DNA of 64,000 bases from Acridotheres tristis (taxonomy: Eukaryota; Chordata; Aves; Passeriformes; Sturnidae). The first letter of the stretch is position 1; each line of letters opens with the position of its first letter. Made by a program: the position numbers and the translations under genes. The DNA lies in assembly GCA_037013685.1 (NCBI GenBank), contig CM072892.1:13831501-13895500 (forward strand), given 5' to 3'. Under the pieces are notes generated by a model. It was not told the DNA's origin. It did no database searches and worked only from the letters and a program-made list of their open reading frames with translations. This document shows positions 52,301 through 64,000 of the stretch, piece by piece.

Positions 52301-55300
52301 GGAGTTGAAAAAAGCAGACATGTAACATTTTCTTTCACCTCGTGGTACCTTTTCCATGTCCTTTTGTGTGTATAAGTTAGATTTTTTTTCTTAGTTGTAT
52401 TGCTTTGGATAATAAAATATGTTATTATCTAATAAAAATGTCCCTGGACGTTTGAGCTAGTCTATGTGTATTTAATGGCAAACCAGTAGAATTAGTGGAC
52501 ATGTGACAGAGCAAAAATATAAACATTATAAGCATCTCTAATGGCTTATTCTGCATAACTTCTCCAATGTCAGGATTGTATTGAAAATAAACCCTCTGGC
52601 TGTGCACTCTATTCTGGAAAGAATAGCAGCTGAGGAGGAAGAAGGTGATAATAACTTTCAAGAGGAAGAAGAAGGAGGCTCTCATTCTTTGAAGGATGTC
52701 TGTGATCTTAGAAGACCAGAACCTTCTCCATTTTCTTCTCGTAGGGTCATGTTTGAAAATGAAGAGGTACTGTGAAATTTTATTATTGCTTTGTGCTTAT
52801 GATAGAAAGAATTAATACCTTCTCACTGCTTTACGTGCAGCTTCTGGCTTCCACTTTTGGTTTTGCTTTGGGGTTTTTGTGGTGTTTTTTTCTGGTTTTG
52901 TTCTGTTTTTTTAAACTTAAGAATTTTTTTTTTTCTTTCAGATGGTGATGCCGGGAGATGTAGTTGAAATGACCGAGTTTCAGGATAAAACAATTAGCAA
53001 TTCTCATTATGTACTGGAACTCATGTTACCAAACATTCACTTAACACTACCGAGCAAAAACTTTTATGAGAAACTTTACAACAGGCAAGTATAATTGTTT
53101 TGCTTGGTTATCATGACCTGTACTCTCAGTTCTGTGTCACTTTTGATAAAAGCAATTGTCTAAGCAGGTATAGCAGGAACTTATTTGTATAGTTTATTTA
53201 AAAACGCAAAGTGCTATATAAATATTTTTCCAGGTTAATATGGCACCATTGTGTCGTGCATCTGATTAGTGCCATGGCAGCTGTCTGCTAAAAAGTGTTT
53301 GGCAGATTTTGTGAACAAAGGGTGAAGCTAAATAGTCTTTGGCTCTTAGTAAATACTTTGTTCAGATCTTTAGGCAGTGTTTCATTTTGCTCTAATCTTT
53401 CTGATTTATTCTTTAAATAGATTATTATACTTCAAAAACTTGCGCTCAGTTTTATTCTTTACATCAAAAAATGTAGAGCTTGCAAGGCAGTCAGAAAAAT
53501 ACCCCTAATCAAGTTTTGTAAGGCTGACAAAAGTTAATAAAAATGTAGAGAAAGTGAGCCCAGTTTACAGATGGTGTTCACAATTCTGTTAGTTTGCTGT
53601 CTGAAACAAAAGAATACTACTAGACTGTTACTGTGCTATGCAATATGCAAGAGAGATGCTGATCTATTTTAGTCTCTGACAGATACTACTTTACTTAAAG
53701 TATTTTCATTTCCAGAGTGACAAAGCAGAACCTTCCATTGAATATGCTGTTGCAATACTTCTGTACTGAATGTCACATGTGTCTTTACCCTGACAGACAC
53801 ACTCACTTGAAATCAAAAGAATGAATGTTTCCTGCAACTTAGTTGAAACTTGATGTGATCAGTCTCAACTCCCCCTCCAACCTGCTGAGCTAATAGATAT
53901 CTACTTATAGAGGCTTTTGTGTCACTATCGCATTAGACTTTGATATGTGCATACCGTAATTACAGAATAAAAGTTACTTCCATTCTTTATTGCTTTTACT
54001 CATGAATATGTTATTGTTTCTTGTGCTCGTGAACTTTATTTTCTCTATTTGTTCTGGAATCTGGAATATGTAATATAAAGTCTGCAAAGGAATTAGTTTG
54101 ACTGACAATACAAACAAAATGGGAGTATAGTAATGTATTTTGTGTAATGATAATGTATTTCTTCCTAGGATCAGCAATGATTTATTGTTGTGGGAACCCA
54201 CAGCTCCATCTCCTGTAGAAACATTTGAAAACCTTTCTTATGGTGTTGGACTATCTGTGGCCAGCCAGCTCATCAACACTTTCAGCAAAGACAGCTTTAG
54301 TCAATTTAAATCTGCAGTTCATTATGGTAATATGTTTAGTAAATCATCTAGAATGATAGCACTATGGAAGCATAATTGGCTGAAGTGATTAAGGTGTTAG
54401 TGGAAAGATTTTGTAAACTTATGGGAGAACATCAACGAAGAATAAAAAAAAATAGGTAGATTACTGTTTAATTGGGTAAAATAAGTGTGAAATTGAATTG
54501 CATTACCAATGGAGAAACAGTGAGTTATTGGCATAATATATGTACTAGTTAGAGAATGAGTTGTTCTTCATTTTATCTATTAGATGATGAAAGTGGATCT
54601 GAGGAAGAAACACTACAGTATTATTCCACTGTTGATCCAAACTATCGTTCACGCAGAAGGAAAAAGCTTGACTCACAGAATAAGAATTCTCAGAGCTTTC
54701 TGTCTGTGCTGCTAAATGTGACACATGGATTAGTGTCAATATTCACAGATGTAAAGGTGAGGCACTGGGGCTGGAACAAGTTTTTGTTGTTTTGACCATG
54801 GACCCCCTTAGTGCTATATGTACTTACCTTGAAGGGAGGTAGTGTTTTTAACACTAATTCTGTAATTTTTGTACTATTATAACTGGGCAGTAATGTAATA
54901 TAGTGTTTTGCAAATTATGTTTGCTTTGCATGAGAATAACTGAAATGCAAGCAGGAAAGCATGTATTGGTAGCAAGTGTTGTGTTAGACTGCCTAAATGC
55001 AGCAAACTGTCAGCAAACAATAATTTTATCATTTCTGATCTTCTTTCAGCAGGATGATGGAAATACACTAGAAGGAAAATACGGTGAATTTTGGTTTGAG
55101 TTCAACAGTGGTTCCCTTTTCAGTGTGACTAAATATGAAGGCTTTGAAGACAGACACTATGTTTGTCTCCATTCTAGCAGCCTCAATTTATATCATCAAG
55201 GTAGGGATGGGACTGAGGTGGCTTTGGGACTAAATTTGAAATTAACTAATCTTGAAGTTTTTTAGGGAAAAGGCTGTATTTTTTTTTTCTTTTCTTTTCT

Positions 55301-58300
55301 CTCATAGTGCATCATTTTACACAGTGAATACAATTTATGGCCAATGTTTCTAAATGCTACAGTAATGCAACTTCAGTATAGCTGTACTTAGTTACAGTTC
55401 AGCTCCAACTTCACAGACAACTGCTGGTCTTTAGAGATCTTGTGATCCTCTAGCAAATGAGCTATACAGTCTATTCTTTACTAAGAAGATACACTCTTCC
55501 TGCATGTTTTTGGTTGTTTAATTGAAAGAACTACAGGTTACCAGTGGCTGCTGTATTTTTCCTGCATAGCTAGTTGTAGTCTACAGGTGAAGAATTTTGA
55601 CTGTGTGGTTTGTCTCTGTCTGGTAACCCCCATGTAGCTACACCTTTTAATGTTTTCTCTTCAAATGCATCAGTGGTACTCATGTTTCAGTGCAAGGCTT
55701 AGTTATTGTGTGTTTGGACGTTAGCCTGGCGCTGTCTCTTAAAATGAAGAGGACACAATGTTCCTCCATGTAACCTGTAGGAGATTTCTGACCCTTATTT
55801 CAACTTTGCTATTTTGTTGGGCAAATAAAAACTCAATCCCTAATAGCCACATTGAAGATTATAGCTAGAACTGTGGTTTTAAATATTGGATCACCCATAA
55901 ACTTCCCTTCACAGTTCATGGTTGTGCCTGACTAACTTTGGTAATTAAAATAATTTCATAGGCATTAAGCATAGAAAGGATTTTCCTTCACACTTCAGTA
56001 ACAGTTTTGGTAATTCATTCCAAAATCTCTTTGCAGGCTTGGTAGATGGAGTTGTCCCTTCCTCTGAAGTACGATTGCCCAGCACAATACGTCCCCATTG
56101 GTTAGAGCCTACTATTTGTTTTTCTGAAGAAGAAGGTCTTAGCAGGACCACTTCAGATGGTGTGGGAGTGGATAGTCCAAGTATGCTGACTGTTGCAGTC
56201 AAAATCCAATCGGATAAAATAGAGAGCAATACAAAGGTTTGTATTATTTGTACTTTTACAAGTTGAATTAGTTTATATGGAAGCATCTGGACATGGAGTT
56301 AGAAGGGTTATAGATGAAGAAGCCATATAGTTCTAAGATGTTCATTTTCAAACTGTAATTTTATATTAGAATCTTTTGGGTGGATTATAAAATTTAAACA
56401 GCAGTTTAGTTTACTAGTTCTTCAAATGCTTCACTTTGCTGATCACGCTATTTCTTTATTGAATGCATTTTTTGAACAGTTCACCTTTTTGTTTGTTTTT
56501 GTTGGGTTTCTCTGGTGTCAAAACTGGCAAGAACAAATACAGAGTTATACTGCAGTTAACTAGCAGCGTCATCTAATAGGCAGCCTTTGCTTACCTGTTT
56601 GGAATGAGACTGGTGAATGACAGTAGCATTCATTAGTGTGGCTGAAAGATGACCTCGTAGCTGACATAGTGGTGACAAACAGGTTAGTTATGTAAAGAAG
56701 GGTTCTGCAGACCAGCAAAATATTGTGGGGTTTCAGTTGTCTCACACGTGAACTACTTTGGGTTGATACTCCTGGTAATTTCTGCTGAATCCCAGAGTGA
56801 ATGTACAGGCAGCCTTCCTTCTTACCCCCATAAAGCTGCCAGTTCTACACTGTCCTGTTGCAAAAAGTATGATACTGGTTTTTTTCAGGGTTTCTGTATT
56901 AGGAAGCAGGTTTTTTCTAGACACCAGAAGATTTTTAGGAGCAGAAGGATGACACTGTTTCATAATATAGATGTGAAACAGTTACATGTGTTTCACGTAA
57001 GCCAAGTCATGCAACTTTGTTGTGCAGGAATTTCTGGTTGCAGTTGGACTACGAGGAGCCACCCTTCAGCACCGCGTGCTGCCTTCAGGTTTAAGCTGGC
57101 ATGAACAGGTCAGGTTGCTATCGTTTTCTTGACTACATCTTCAATTTTAGTCTCATTGCCTTAATTATGAAACTAAATCTTGATTGAAAATCTTGATGCT
57201 AGACTGGGCCGTATTATCATGCTTTGCTCTTAAAAGTGTTATTCTTTCTTTCCTGTTTCTCTTTGAGACCATTGACAGATGATAATCTTACTTTTAAATT
57301 ATTTCTTGTCTATTCACTTGGTACTGTTCCTCTCATCATCCTAACTTTCTGCCCATAGCATGTCAGGGAGGCTCTTGGTGGGGGGCTTACTTTGTTCTGA
57401 TGGGGTTTGGGTTTTGTTTAAAATTCAGATGAAAAATCTCAGTAGTGCAATACCATTCAAGTACGTAAATAATTCTTAAGTTAAAAATATTCTCAAAACA
57501 AGTAAATGGGTTATTTGCAATACTGAAAGCATTTCTGTATTTTTCCTTTCTACTCGCTTTATCCCTCAAATCTCATTTCTCAGTTGTACATTTCCTGTTT
57601 TATATTGCTGGAATAGCAGTACTGGAGGACTTTGGGGAGGCAGTGAGTAGCAGTTTACACAAACACTTCTGATGAGAAGGGTTGTAGTCATAGGTGTGGA
57701 TGCAGAAGTAGAGCACAGCAGATAGGTCTGGAGCCCTTGATCTCTGTGTGTGCACATGAGGCAAGACATGCCATTAACACAGGAGCAGAGTCCTTGCGTG
57801 TACTTGTCCCATACTGGGTTACAGATAGTAACCCTTGACACTCAAGCTTCTCCTGTTTATTCTCCATCTGTATAATATACTGATTTTTACATACATTGTT
57901 ACTGTATAACTATGTGGAGCTGAACTTGGGGCTTTGGACCCTTCTGTGCCGTTGTTTTCTCCTCAGCATAATATTCCCATGGATTTATGTAGCCTGCTTT
58001 ACACCATGTTGCTTCTTTGCTCTATGAAATTTTTCTCAAGTAACGTTCCCAGCATTCCATCATAGGCAATCTTTTTTGGAGGCAGAGGGATCAAATGAAA
58101 AATTGTCCCAAGAGGTAGTTAGAAGAAAAAATTAAAAGACTAGCAGTGATGGTATGCTCCAGGCTTGTAATAGTTTAAGAACTTTTATAGTGCAACATAT
58201 TTGAGAGGGAACTATGACAGATCTTATAGAGGAGGAGAGTAGCTAGTTTTATGTGGTAGTATGTGAAAAAGTTATTTATACAAAGAATATGCACATGGTT

Positions 58301-61300
58301 CTGATTGTATTTCCCACACCCACTCCTCAAGAAAGACTTGAAGATAACTTGAACAATGTAGAATGTTACAAAAAAAGTTAACTTTTCAAAGAGAGAGCAA
58401 GGAAAATGCAAACATTAATAACAGCTACAAAGAGGGATGAATAAGACTATTTGGGCAGGGTTTTAAAAATGCATGGTGAAGCTTTGTTACAAGGAGCCAC
58501 TTGAGAATATGTGGATGAGTCTTTTCCATACCTTTGAAGCTGCAGTTTTTATGGGTTTTTTTTGGTGTTGTTTGCATTCCATACTTCTCTCTATAAAGAT
58601 ATTGAGAAAGCATCTTGAAATATCTGAGGCTGTTCACACCTTTTCCTTCTACTAATCTAATATTTTATTGTCCTACCTGTTACAGATTTTCATTTGTTCC
58701 CTTTTGTGATGTGTAGTTGTTTGTTAACAGATACTGAACTATTAATATCTTTGTGATTTTTAGATTTTATATTTTTTGAATATTTCTGATGAGCCTGTTC
58801 TGGGATATAACCCTCCAGCTACAATTACAACTTTTCATGTACATCTGTGGAGTTGTGCTCTTGATTACAGGTAAGTAAAATGCAAGTCTGTCACTTGGCA
58901 CTGCAGCTATATACTCACTCTTCAGGAATGTTCGAGTTTGCTTACTATAAATAATACTTATTTAGGCATTTTTTGGAAAAAGTACTTAACAGAGATCCCT
59001 TAACTGGAAGGAATTTAAAGTAGGATATGACTTGCCTAGGTCTGGGAAGATGGAGTTAGGTAACGTATAAGGCTTTAAGTGAACATCCAAATAGGTACAG
59101 AGCACTAATTTGTTTTTCCTATATATTATTAGGCCCTTGTTTTTACCAGTCAGATCTCTACTTACCGTTGAAACTTTCAGCATTTCCAGCAGTGTTTCAG
59201 TAGATAAATCCTCTTCTACTCTCAGGTATGATTTAAATGATTGTGAATCATGTAAGCTCCTGTAAAACTTGTAGTGCCTATTTTTTTAACCTCAGAACCA
59301 TTCATTTTATGTAAACGATCACACTGACTTCCATCTTTTGAAATACACTTTGCTCACATGTAATCCTTGTATTTTATTAGGATAAATAATCTTGTTTATA
59401 CTTTTTAGTTGGATTGCTTCCTTTGCCAACAAGCAGTTCTGCAATGTCCTGAAATGAAGTTATGTCTATTTTATGAATTAGTAAGATAGGACCTTAAGAT
59501 TTCTTACAATCTCTTATAATTTGTTACTAGGAGACAATGTATTCATTAATTGAATACTTAATGACTAATGAAAATACCTGTAACGTCTAATAATTTTCTT
59601 GCAACTTCATTCTGTTTTACCTCTTCTTTTGTGAAATATCTATAAAGTTGATTGTTTTTATTGTTAAAAGCTTTTAAGTGACCTGTGAAACAAATGTTCT
59701 GTAACTTTATTAAGAAGAGAAAAAGACAAAAATAGAAGTGTTAAGGATTAAGGTATTATTTTCTATTCTAGGAAGAATCAAATATATAAATTGAAATGTA
59801 AGAAATACATAATTTACAATGGTGAAAATATCTTAGAGTGGGTTAATTGCCAATAGAGTTGAAAATTATGAAAGGTTAAAGTGAATTGTTTGAATTTAAG
59901 ATATGCTAGGTATATTTGTGTTTTAAAACATTTTTTTATATACTAATTTGTTTTGACTTACTAATTGCACGGCATTTCTCTAGCATTTTTATTTCATCTT
60001 GGTTTTGTCTCTTAGGATAATTTTAGATGAAGCTGCTTTGCATTTGTCTGACAAGTGCAACACTGTTATGGTGAACCTCCATAGAGGTAAGATGGTTTAA
60101 ATGTGACTAATCACTTGCAGAGCCTAAGGAAACAGAATTATAGGCATATTCAGCATATATAAAGGTTATTGAAAAAGAGAACTGAGAAGATAAGGAGTAG
60201 CAAGTCTAGTATGAGAGAATAGTGCAATGCTGATAAAAATCTGAGTGCTCTGGTTTAGATTTGTGGATCCAGAAGTATATCAGAGAAAAGCATCTAGCAA
60301 TTCCTCTAGTATCTTGTTACGGTTTAATAATGAGTATTTGAAAAAGCATATATTTAAAAATCTGGATTTTCACAGAAAGAAATTTTCTTAGAAAAGAGAT
60401 CTCGTGAGATACATATTCTAAATTGTTGAACTTGAAAAGTGCTATGTGGCACAGAGTTGTAGGTTCTGAAAAGAATCGTACCAGCTGGGTTGCTCTCATT
60501 GAAATAGTAAGAACCTTTATGGACTGAGGAACTTGAATCAATATTAACAAATAAGTTGGAGAAATAACAAAACTTTGTTCCCACAAACGTGTAATTAGCT
60601 TAGGTAAGAGATCTCTAGTAGGGGGCACAGTAAAGGTGGAATGCTTGTTTTGTTTAAACAACAAAAGAGGACAAGTAAGTTATTCATGGCACTGAAAGAT
60701 TAGTACAATATGAACATGTGTTCTCTCTCACTTCAGTTAAAAAAACTGATAGAATGTTTAGTCATTCAGCTTCTGTGTGCCTTGGTTTCTCTAACTCGCA
60801 CAGATGGGATGAAGATAAATATCTTAAAAGATTACACTGCACACAGATGGTGGTAGTGGGAGTGATACATTGGACTGAAAAGATTCAAGTTCTTGATTTG
60901 AGTAGCTGGAACTTGAACTCTGAAAGTAATCTTCATAAAAGAAGGAAATGCAGAGATATAAAAGGTTTTGATTCCTTTACAGCTTATGCTGGTTTTAATG
61001 GTTTCATAACTATAGGTACATAGGGTTTTGTTATTTTCTTAGTAATTTTTAAAATTATCATATTTCAGATTATGTTCGTGTTATGGATATGGGACTGCTG
61101 GAACTAACCATTACAGCAGTAAAATCTGATTCTGAGGGAGAAAGAGTAAGTATTTAATCACAAACAAAATTTAAAATCTTCATGAGAGATTGTGATTTGA
61201 AAATTACTTTATTATGTTTAAAATCAAAGAAGGTTTTTCAGTTTACTTGTATTTTTTTGACTCCTTTTTTGACCAATTAAGTAAAAGAATTTAAAAACAG

Positions 61301-63140
61301 CTATGTATATGCCCTTTTTATGGAACTTTAGGATAATGTGAAGTTTATTCCTGTTTTTTCATTGTTACTTTCTAGACTAAACCACGTTTTGAGCTGCACT
61401 GTTCCAGTGATGTAATCCATATTCGTACCTGCTCTGATTCGTGTGCTGCACTAATGAATCTCATACAATATATTGCAAGTTATGGTGATTTGCATCCACC
61501 TGCTAAGACAGAGGTTAAACGTGGAGTTAGCAAGCCAAAAATGAAGGTATAGAATGGCAAAATGATAGCAACTTAACTTTCTGCTTCTTGGTAATATATT
61601 TTAATTTTAATCCCTGTTCTATTTACAAATAATGAAATTTTCTGCAAAGAAAATAAATGATATCTAATGTAAAATATATTTCAGAGTTTAAATAATTTTT
61701 TTTCCTGCTTTGGTCACTAAATATTTTGAAACATTACGCTCTTCACCTCTTGCTTTACCTCTTGTACTTTATTCTTACCTAAAGAAGAAAATTCCAGGAC
61801 ATATATGAGCTGTCCAGGTACTCTGATGATTTAAATACCCTGAACCATAATGTTCTAACCTACTTTATGAATCATCCAGCTTGGTGTTTCAGATCACTTG
61901 ACTATTTAACAAGTTAAGATGTTTTTTCTCACAGTTTTAGAACTGTGAATCAAGCTGTTCTAGCAAAATCTTTTTTGACATTTGTTGTTTTTTGAGATGT
62001 GACTATGTATAGTTCCTCTCCCACAGGTAGAGACCTTTAGCCAACCATCTTCCCACGGACCAGGCCTTGCTGAATCAGAGCAGCAGATTTTACGGGATTT
62101 GATGAGTGATGCAATGGAAGAAATTGAGACTCAACAGACTGCTTCTGCCGTGAAGCAAGAGTCTAATGGTGAGAATTCTCTGAAGGCCTAACTACATATA
62201 AAGTAGAACTTTTCTGGAAAGAAAGTGGGATTGAAAATTTTGTATATGTAGAGATGCTGCAATAAGAATGGAAGCAGGTACTTAGGATGTCTTCAAACTG
62301 TGGAACAGATTCTTGCTTTTAATAGTAGTAATGTGGAAGTACTTTGAGATTCTAGTCAAATACCCATTACTGAGGTGCTGAAAGCAGTAGGGAAGAAATC
62401 TGTCTCTGGGACTCTGTCAAGATCCCAGATTCTGTAGGAGTGGAGGAATCAAAGACCATTCTTCTGTGTATGACAGAGGTCCAGGAAGATGGTACAGTTC
62501 CAAGTCACAGGAAGATAGGAAAGTTTTAGCTAGGAAAGTTTTTTTCAATTAGCAGATAAAATTAACTATTTTATTCTATCACAGGATTGTGGCTGCTGTA
62601 TCATGACTGGAGTGTAATTCAGCTTTAAATTTGTTAAGGATTTTGTAGTGCAAGTGGATTTCTATTCCATTACTATTTCCATGCTGTCTGGTGGTCTTTT
62701 CTGTGGTGAAAGCTGAGCAGTCACTGTAGTACTGAAAGTTTTTGGTGCTGTGGTCTTACTACCAGGATGAGAAACCTGAGAATTGTGTATTAGTTATAGT
62801 AGGAATTGATTCAAAATAAAATAAGCAGATTTCCTTGATAGAATTGAAGTAACAAACATTAGTTTACATAGTTTTCATATTTTGTAAGGATTTTTACACT
62901 GAAACATGTTTTTTCTTCACCCTCCTTTAACTCCCAGGAGTTTTGGATGACAAATCTCAAACTCGGGAACCATCTTGCTCAGATCTCTTCCTGTTTCCAG
63001 ATGAAAGTGGAAATGCCTCACAAGAGCCAAGTCCCACTTATGCTTCGTTTACTCATCACCTGTTAAGCGAGGCCATGGGAGATGTTCCGGCAGAAAGTGA
63101 TGATTTCTGCATTCTTTTTGCTCCTAAAGTTGCTGTTGCT
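34222..63140 (+). CDS. ATG2B: ATG2B autophagy lipid-transfer protein, coding exons 1-30 (partial)
   Basis: Rod-shaped bridge protein that moves phospholipid from the ER to the growing phagophore; works with WIPI4 and ATG9. Exons: 34222-34383, 37804-37966, 39719-39871, 40844-40946, 41813-41975, 42308-42487, 43413-43509, 44537-44719, 45367-45521, 46497-46608, 46758-47019, 47903-48053, 48586-48678, 48838-49026, 50074-50347, 51448-51550, 52574-52766, 52942-53084, 54169-54326, 54584-54756, 55050-55200, 56037-56236, 57028-57108, 58764-58870, 59133-59225, 60016-60086, 61069-61145, 61376-61546, 62027-62168, 62938-63140. They give 4,506 bases, 1,502 codons, unbroken, close to human ATG2B throughout. 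The N-terminus MPWPFSESIKKRACRYLLQR is the chorein domain (about 1-110). Acidic loops lie in exon 17. FCIL at 1491-1494 is the LC3/GABARAP motif. The WIPI4-binding segment and the C-terminal domain lie beyond the window. Introns 7, 8 and 18 are GC-AG. Confidence 0.98.
34384..37803 (+). other. ATG2B: ATG2B intron 1
   Basis: 3.4 kb, AT-rich. It holds a strong CTCF-like motif (35475-35490) and no recognisable transposon. The short open frames inside have no family resemblance. Confidence 0.7.
35475..35490 (-). promoter_or_regulatory. CTCF-like binding motif in ATG2B intron 1
   Basis: The minus strand reads TGCCCACTAGAGGGCA, which contains CCACTAGAGGGC, a full match to the vertebrate CTCF core CCASYAGRKGGC. 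It lies 1.25 kb downstream of the ATG2B start. Confidence 0.65.
43413..43509 (+). CDS. ATG2B: ATG2B exon 7 with GC donor
   Basis: Residues 309-340 (LDIDGQIDSVHL to AAIAGP) plus one base. The donor is CCAG|GCAAGT (GC at 43510-43511). The nearest GT would add AA and shift exon 8 into a frame that stops within a dozen codons, so GC is required. Confidence 0.93.
44537..44719 (+). CDS. ATG2B: ATG2B exon 8 with GC donor
   Basis: Residues 341-401 (ESLSRMDLSNKDRKNRP to ARTPSSR) plus one base. The donor is CGTG|GCAAGT (GC at 44720-44721). The frame into exon 9 (EEEVFFSMAEMD) needs this cut; using the GT four bases on would hit a stop within exon 9. ELKRYLRKE is one residue shorter than human. Confidence 0.93.
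45912..46180 (-). mobile_element. Probable LTR fragment, minus orientation
   Basis: The minus strand reads AATAAAGAGGTCTTTGCTGC and then GGTCAAGCA-type sequence ending GGTAGCGTCACAGCACCACA, the look of an avian LTR 3' end (poly(A) signal followed by U5). It lies in ATG2B intron 9. Borders are approximate and no duplication was found. Confidence 0.45.
50545..51045 (+). mobile_element. CR1 LINE fragment (3' part)
   Basis: Long match to the avian CR1 3' region: TGTCCTGTTCTGGGCTCCTT, GTCCAGTGGAGGCCACAAAG, AGGCTGCAGGAGCTGGCCTG, AGAAGAACTTCTATATG-like text and a final GGTCCTTTTCAACCCTTAGA. Same strand as ATG2B, in intron 15. The reverse-transcriptase region is absent. Confidence 0.88.
52942..53084 (+). 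CDS. ATG2B: ATG2B exon 18 with GC donor
   Basis: Residues 913-959 (MVMPGDVVEMTEF to NFYEKLYN) plus AG. The donor is ACAG|GCAAGT (GC at 53085-53086). Joining to exon 19 gives R-ISNDLLLWEPTAPSP as in the family. The GT four bases on would give an immediate stop. Confidence 0.94.
55050..55200 (+). CDS. ATG2B: ATG2B exon 21 with tandem (NAGNAG) acceptor
   Basis: Residues 1071-1120. The acceptor reads TTTCAGCAG|GATGAT, so splicing at the first AG keeps a glutamine (QDDGNT) and at the second AG (exon start 55053) drops it. Human ATG2B keeps Q at this place. Confidence 0.9.
62938..63140 (+). CDS. ATG2B: ATG2B exon 30 with the LC3/GABARAP motif
   Basis: Residues 1435-1502. Contains ESDDFCILFAPK; FCIL falls at residues 1491-1494, the position reported for the human ATG2B LIR, with preceding acidic residues. 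It ends VAVA before donor GTAAGA; human continues here with MQEKEEE, which lies in the next exon outside the window. Confidence 0.95.
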
Positions 63141-64000
63141 GTAAGATCCTTTGAAAATTACTAAAAAAATCCGTATATAAACTGAATTAGGGAAAAGCCT
63201 ATGTAAAACCTGGACAAATAAGATACAGATTTCTGTGATTGCTTAGTGATGCTTTTCTGTTTGAAAAGAATTAATGCATTGTTACTGTTAGGAATGAGCA
63301 CAAGTATTTTCAAATAGTATGATCTTTCTATATCTCAGCACTATGTAATGGTTCTTATCTGATGAATGTCAGATTGTATTGGCAGTTTTCCTGCATTTTA
63401 GTCATGTTTAATCATTATTATATCGACTTACAATAATGGCATAGTTAAGAAAAAAAGTGTTAAGCCAAAACCAGCATTTGTCAGAACAGCATCTTTGCAT
63501 GCCGCCTAATCTTCTGTTAATTTCTCTCTTAATCCAAACTCTCAGTGTTTCTAAGGACCTAAGATCCTTGCCAAACCTCAGAGAAAAGCTTGTGTGTCAT
63601 TTTACACCAATGTCTGTCCTCTGTATGTTGTCTGTTGGTATTCTTCTTAATATACAGAAGCAGTTCCTGGGTCTTCTAATCTTCCTGATTAGAAGTTGCA
63701 TTTTCCCAGTTATAGTTGAGCTTGTTTGTTTCCAAAAGTGCTAATAGGGTAGCCTGAGCTCTTCTATGGTTTTCTGTTTGCTTTCAACTAGTACTTCTTT
63801 TATAGTTTGGATGGGGAAGTTTTTTGTTTTGGTTTGGTTTTTTTATTGTTGTTTTTAACTAGTTCATAGCTTCTACTTTTCTTTCATATGCTTTTGTCTG
63901 TACTTTATAAGAAACATTTCTAAACTGATTATGTGTTATATAACCTTTAGAAGACAGTAGAGAAAACTTCTTTTCATCAGAAGGAATTAGACATCTTAAT
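63141..64000 (+). other. ATG2B: ATG2B intron 30 (part)
   Basis: From the donor GTAAGA to the window end. AT-rich, with T-rich runs near 63820-63860. No further ATG2B exon is recognisable; the open frame at 63457-63744 shows no family resemblance. Confidence 0.7.

Noticed and set aside
43505..53090. Apparent frameshifts or broken exons in ATG2B after exons 7, 8 and 18
   Set aside because: Resolved by GC-AG splicing, which keeps frame and conserved residues; the gene looks intact.

Overview
This is a vertebrate nuclear window and almost certainly avian. It has four intron-rich genes with canonical vertebrate splice sites, three CpG-island promoters, small introns, CR1 LINE fragments of the bird type and LTRs of the bird endogenous-retrovirus type. 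The LTR flavour hints at a songbird, but that part is inference. The gene order PAPOLA - AK7 - GSKIP - ATG2B is the conserved synteny block known from human 14q32, here in the opposite orientation.

Layout. (1) 1-2280: 5' end of PAPOLA on the minus strand. Its first coding exon carries only 8 coding bases (1594-1601), under a CpG island at about 930-2150; the rest of the gene lies beyond base 1. (2) 2285-29034: the complete AK7 gene, minus strand, 18 coding exons, 724 codons. Every splice phase was checked by hand and the exons join without interruption. Its 3' end lies within a few hundred bases of the PAPOLA promoter. (3) 29100-31589: AK7 promoter and the intergenic or GSKIP 3'UTR stretch. 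(4) 31590-32614: complete GSKIP coding region, minus strand, 2 coding exons, 139 codons plus stop. (5) 33180-34220: CpG island acting as a presumed bidirectional promoter for GSKIP (left) and ATG2B (right). (6) 34222-63140 and on to the window end: the first 30 coding exons of ATG2B, plus strand, 1502 codons (the human protein is about 2,080 residues). The exons end just after the FCIL LC3/GABARAP-interaction motif.

The genes are not a functional operon. PAPOLA is nuclear poly(A) polymerase, AK7 is a ciliary adenylate kinase, GSKIP is a small anchoring protein for PKA and GSK3B, and ATG2B is the bridge-like lipid-transfer protein of autophagosome growth. The shared logic is at the promoters: GSKIP and ATG2B are head to head, and AK7 runs into PAPOLA.

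The most unusual signal is that ATG2B uses three GC-AG introns (after exons 7, 8 and 18). Each is forced by reading frame and each has an ideal GCAAGT donor, against none among the 17 introns of AK7. Other points: a solo LTR in AK7 with a perfect 5-bp target-site duplication and a partial second copy elsewhere in the gene; a ZNF143-type element at the PAPOLA promoter; short upstream ORFs in the presumed PAPOLA and ATG2B leaders; and a strong CTCF-like motif in ATG2B intron 1. I found no evidence for a previously undescribed gene system, RNA gene or CRISPR array.
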